From Panax quinquefolius (taxonomy: Eukaryota > Streptophyta > Magnoliopsida > Apiales > Araliaceae), in assembly GCA_020205615.1 (NCBI GenBank), contig CM035171.1:5507601-5571600 (forward strand): a stretch of 64,000 nucleotides of DNA, given 5' to 3'. Positions 61,703 to 64,000 of this stretch are shown piece after piece. Below the pieces are notes generated by a model. The model did not search any database. It was not told where the DNA came from and saw only the letters and a list, made by a program, of their open reading frames with translations. How positions within the stretch are numbered: the stretch's first letter is position 1; each line of letters begins with the position of its first letter. Made by a program: the position numbers and the translations under genes.

Positions 61703-64000
61703 TGTTGGATCATGATATTTTCTCTTATTGGTAGAGTGTATGCTTTTATTCTTTAATTAATCTATTGGGCCTTTATTATTTAATCCCAAGTGGAAGTTTT
61801 TTGGTAGGTTATCTTAGTATTTTCTTTTGACTTATAAGATAAGATTCGATCCAATGGGTTGATCCTTTGGACATTTTAATATTTATCATTTTGACTGAAT
61901 GATGATGAAAAAGCACGCGACGGTTGACTAGAGAACCCGCATACACATTAATGTGGATGGGATTATAATCCACGGCCATGGAAACAAAGTGGACCAAAAG
62001 AGTGGATAAACTATATGCGATCGGCAGAACCCATCGATAAAAGGGTGTGTCGTAGTAGTAGGGTGACACAAGAATCCGTGCAAAAGAAAGTATAACTTAG
62101 CAAGGAAGTCTTCACAAAGTGACGTTCTCATACACTTCTTCATTCATAATCACATATACACGAGAATTATTTTTTCTCTCTCAAGACACTGTACATTATA
62201 TTCCTCCATTGTTTAACCTTGTGAACACATATATCGACTCACGCCGAAAGCTATCCCTCGACGCGAAAATCGAAGCTTTGTGGTGTTTATCGTGTTTCTT
62301 CGTGCGAGGATCGAGGCGTCTTAAGTGATCGACGTGGCGTAAGATCTTGGCGTTAACATTGGCGCTAGAAGGAGGGCTTTTTTCGATCACAATTGTTTAA
62401 CTTATTTCAGAAGACGATGAGGAGTAGAGATGGTACACCGGAAGGCAAAGCGATGGTCGTTAGTTCATCACTGCCTCGTATCTCGAAGAAAGGATCGTCG
62501 GGTCCTTCTAAAAGTGCTCACGAAAGCACGGCTTCTAAACACAACTCAGGAGAACTTCGTCCGAAGATTCACGGTGGAGCCAGACGGAAGTTGATTTTCA
62601 ACGCTGATAAGGGGCGTGATCCTGATCAGGGACGGGTAGAAGGCTCACCGACCAGGACTCATCGCCAAGTGGTCGAAGAAGGCGAGTTGTCAAGTTGGCG
62701 AGGATGGCGAGGCAAGCGAGATAAGGCTTTGGAGGTTCTGTTAAAACAAAGGGAAGATATAGCCGAACAGATGCTTCGGGTGGATGAGTTGAGGGACGAA
62801 GCATCTAGCCATATTCATTCCGAAAGACGAAGTAGGCATAAGGAGATACCCCGTCGGAAGGGTAAGGAGCCGGAACATTCTATGATGTGTCCGTGGATGC
62901 GTTCTCATGAGTAGGAGGAGATCAAGAAGCAGAACACCCTGGCCTCGAAGAAAGGTAATCGTTAGTCGTCGGATCACTGCATCGCGACGATGAAAGACGA
63001 AGAAGCAGGTCGAGAGAAATTGTGCCAGAAACCCGAAGGGGAGAGTACCTACACAATCGTTCACATCATGAGGACGAGATTATACACCCTAGCAGATCAA
63101 GAAGTCCCATAAGGGCAATGGTTTTGGCGGTAGAGGTCGATCCATTCGAGGCCTAACGTCGCCAAGAGAAGAAAATCTCATCGCGACCAAGGTGTTGATT
63201 TTACGGTAAAGGAGTTGAAAGAACATCGAAAACAGTTGGCTGAGGTTCAACAGGTGAAGGACACTCCTGGAAAGAAGGTGTCCCCTTTTTCCTCCGATAT
63301 TCTCAAGGAGAAGGCAGATATTACCAAAAAGTTGCCTCGTATGGAAAGCTATGATGGGTCCGGAGATCCTTATGACCATAGTCAGGCGTTTGACCGGCTA
63401 ATGGATTACTATGACTTCACTGATGCTGCCAAGTGTCACACTATTGTCACGACGTTGAGAAAAGATGCAAGACAATGGATGGGGACTTTACCATCGGATT
63501 CGATTTCCTCGTGGACCGAGCTTTGTGATAAGTTCCATGCACGTTTTGGAAGCAACCGAAGAAGGGGAAAGCCTACAGGCTCTTTAGCACAGGTCCGACA
63601 GTTCACCAATGAATCTTTAGGCCAATATGTAAAGAGGTTTAGGGAAGCGGTCGGTCAGGTATCCGATCTTAATGATCTCCAAGCTGTTGGTTTGTTCCAG
63701 AATGGGCTAGATCCGTTAAATCGGAGAAATTGGTAAAGAAGTTGATGTTTCATCATCCGAAAAGCCTAAAGCAGGTTTCCTTTCGACAAGGCGAAGGCTA
63801 TATTGTTGTAGAAGAGGCTATGAATAGTCTGAAAAATCCTTCTCTGAGCCAATTAAAGGAGGTAGAGGTTCCCAAGACTGATGTTGATCAGAGAAGAGTG
63901 GGGGGTACAACCAAGGAGCAGAAGGTAGTTCAAGAAGTCTGATAACTCATGGCGATAAAGCGCAAAGATCAGACACCTGCTTTACTACTCAAGAAGGTTA
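61703..64000 (+). mobile_element. Ty3/gypsy-type LTR retrotransposon, 5' part, running off the window
   Basis: The 5' LTR 61703-62358 starts TGTTGGATCATG and ends GGCGTTAACA (TG...CA). It is followed directly by TTGGCGCTAGAAGGAGGG, a primer-binding-site-like sequence, and then by gag. A close relative of this LTR stands alone at 49874-50539. The target duplication on this side should be CATAC (61698-61702); its partner is outside the window. Gag is damaged, so the copy is not autonomous. Confidence 0.88.
62417..63942 (+). pseudogene. Retrotransposon gag, interrupted
   Basis: The first frame (62417-62914) starts MRSRDGTPEGKAM and is basic and charged. After its TAG the same frame contains three further stops (near 62963, 63107 and 63128). 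It then opens again from 63215 with KLPRMESYDGSGDPYDH, RQWMGTLPSDSISSWTELC and DKFHARFG, the Retrotrans_gag domain. Near 63730 it stops again and coding continues in another frame (KLMFHHPKSLKQV). At least four stops and one frameshift mark it as dead. No zinc knuckle or protease is reached before the window ends. Confidence 0.85.

Noticed and set aside
1..64000. CRISPR arrays, bacterial operons, rRNA or tRNA genes
   Set aside because: The window is plant nuclear DNA with spliced genes. The repeats lack CRISPR spacing, and I saw no convincing tRNA or rRNA sequence by eye; a tRNAscan run would be needed to exclude tRNAs fully.

Overview
The window is nuclear DNA of a flowering plant, almost certainly a eudicot. 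It has spliced genes with GT-AG introns, AT-rich intergenic DNA, long TA microsatellites, LTR retrotransposons, and MULE, hAT and Stowaway-like elements. A monoterpene-synthase-type last exon is compatible with an asterid such as a Lamiales species, but that placement is a guess.

Gene layout. The 3' six exons of a GOLDEN2-LIKE (GLK) transcription factor cover 3-3385 (+). An E6-like secreted tyrosine/asparagine-rich protein lies at 9348-10082 (+). The complete 25-exon gene for the 26S proteasome subunit RPN1 lies at 29927-42015 (+). An NFD6-like small mitochondrial protein gene lies at 43666-45545 (+), with alternative last exons further on. A VQ-motif protein lies at 47748-48374 (+), a complete 8-exon reticulon-like B17 gene at 51716-53754 (-), and an EAR-motif ERF repressor at 56499-57164 (+). 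The last exon of a terpene synthase lies at 61331-61639 (-), and the rest of that gene must be beyond the right edge. I joined the exons by hand from splice sites; every junction keeps frame and the products have the expected family lengths.

The order GLK, RPN1, NFD6, reticulon B17 is, as I recall it, the order of Arabidopsis At2g20570, At2g20580, At2g20585 and At2g20590. The window therefore looks like an old conserved block expanded by transposons. These genes share no pathway: GLK drives chloroplast gene expression, RPN1 is a proteasome scaffold, NFD6 is mitochondrial and RTNLB17 shapes the ER.

Mobile DNA. About 10.9-28.2 kb is a transposon graveyard. It holds two tandem foldback elements, a near-perfect AT-rich palindrome, small elements sitting inside TA arrays, a decayed Ulp1-protease gene, a decayed MULE transposase, a Ty3/gypsy remnant and a roughly 263-bp tandem array. 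Elsewhere there is a hAT-type element with an 8-bp target duplication in RPN1 intron 12, a solo LTR with a 5-bp duplication (49874-50539), and a related LTR retrotransposon that starts at 61703 inside the terpene synthase intron.

The most striking object is at 59054-60324. It is a Pack-MULE-like element with terminal inverted repeats of about 270 bp and a perfect 9-bp target duplication. It carries a polygalacturonase N-terminal exon fused to antisense fragments of a subtilisin-like protease.
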